From 2-01-FULL-45-10 sp964450115 (lineage in GTDB: Bacteria > Omnitrophota > Gorgyraeia > 2-01-FULL-45-10), in NCBI GenBank assembly GCA_964450115.1, contig CAYVCD010000073.1, positions 1 through 6,726 of the forward strand: 6,726 bases of DNA, in the 5' to 3' direction. Both the position numbers and the translations under genes were made by a program. Below, one piece after another: positions 6,184 to 6,726 of this stretch (positions are counted from its first letter, which is position 1; each line of letters starts with the position of its first letter). Below the pieces are notes generated by a model, which saw nothing but the letters and a program-made list of their open reading frames with translations, made no database searches and was not told where the DNA came from.

Positions 6184-6726
6184 ATGAAGATCATCGATAT
6201 TTTACGCACAATACCGGCTTTGCTCCTGCCAGGGTTACCCCTGCAAATGGCGTTTATCACTACAGGATATCGATTTAGATACCCTGTCTCTTCATATATA
6301 TACTACGACAGGAATGGTGTTTTTGGCGTTTTTGAGGAGCTATTTGGCTCTTTAAACTCGCTCATTGCCGGGCTTTTTTCCGCTTTCGCACACATGGTCT
6401 CTTCGATACTTATAGCGTTTGCATCCTTCTCTTTATCATTGCGCGGCCCGAGCGAAGCGAAGGCCGAAAGGGCAGAGCTCGCAATAATAAATATATCTTC
6501 TGAATCCGCATTGACCTCAGAAAAAGAATATGCCTCAAAAAAAGAAGATCTATCAAAAGAAGAAAGAGCTGCGGTTAAAATAAATAAGCATGAGCAAAAT
6601 ATTTACACAAAAGTAAATTTCGAAAATAATGTTCCACTAAATAAAAATTATGAATTACTTAAAGATCACAAAAACATTTTGAAATCAGAAAGTTCGAAAG
6701 TTCTAAAATTTAAAAATCAGGATTAA
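6184..6726 (+). CDS. Hypothetical membrane-associated protein with charged C-terminal tail
   Basis: I do not recognise this 180-residue protein. The N-terminus (about 8-26, LRTIPALLLPGLPLQMAF) is moderately hydrophobic and could be a signal or membrane segment. A clearer hydrophobic stretch is at about 56-86 (SLNSLIAGLFSAFAHMVSSI and on). From about residue 88 the protein is hydrophilic and rich in Lys, Glu, Asn and Ser (for example SKKEDLSKEERAA), with no repeat or motif I can name. It has its own promoter and ribosome site. The gene changes composition: the first part is near the window average, then a GC-rich patch (about 6440-6482) encodes LRGPSEAKAERAELA, and the last 180 bases are about 24% GC by hand count. 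The stop codon is the last three bases of the window. That the ORF is real is likely from the promoter and ribosome site; the tail could be a frameshifted or recently acquired extension. Confidence 0.55.
   Translation: MKIIDILRTIPALLLPGLPLQMAFITTGYRFRYPVSSYIYYDRNGVFGVFEELFGSLNSLIAGLFSAFAHMVSSILIAFASFSLSLRGPSEAKAERAELAIINISSESALTSEKEYASKKEDLSKEERAAVKINKHEQNIYTKVNFENNVPLNKNYELLKDHKNILKSESSKVLKFKNQD

Overview
The window looks like part of a metagenome-assembled genome of an uncultured Gram-negative (diderm) bacterium. It encodes an outer-membrane beta-barrel transporter, and a run of exactly 100 N (2849-2948) marks a scaffold join. Frequent AUA (Ile) and AGG (Arg) codons, roughly 50% GC in the main genes, and a palindromic element read through inside a housekeeping gene would fit a lineage such as Omnitrophota. 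That assignment is a guess from style, not a demonstrated placement.

Layout, all on the + strand. (1) 1-548 is the 3' end of mnmE (tRNA wobble-uridine GTPase), with a GC-rich palindromic insert-like element at about 145-229 that is translated in frame. (2) 564-1121 is folE, GTP cyclohydrolase I, complete and with an intact active site. (3) From 1133 to the gap is a membrane sensor histidine kinase with an intact H-box, lacking only the last residues of its ATPase domain. (4) After the gap, up to 4507, is the mature part of a FhaC/ShlB-type (TpsB, Omp85 superfamily) outer-membrane transporter. (5) 4510-6015, separated from it by two bases, is a second membrane sensor with an extracytoplasmic domain like that of the first. 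Its kinase core is degenerate: there is no H-box histidine, and the F-box and a proper G2 box are missing. (6) 6016-6183 is an AT-rich intergenic stretch with a good extended -10 sigma-70-type promoter. (7) 6184-6726 is an unrecognised small membrane-anchored protein whose 3' third is very AT-rich.

The close spacing (15 nt, 11 nt, gap, 2 nt) suggests one transcription unit from mnmE through the second sensor, followed by an independently transcribed gene. The most interesting arrangement is the sensor kinase, TpsB-like transporter and pseudo-kinase sensor in a row. It suggests an envelope or secretion module in which an active kinase and a catalytically dead paralogue sense a related signal. 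No response regulator and no TpsA exoprotein is visible here, so the output and the cargo are unknown. A single reading frame runs across the N gap and would fuse kinase and transporter; this is treated as an assembly artefact, not a real fusion protein.
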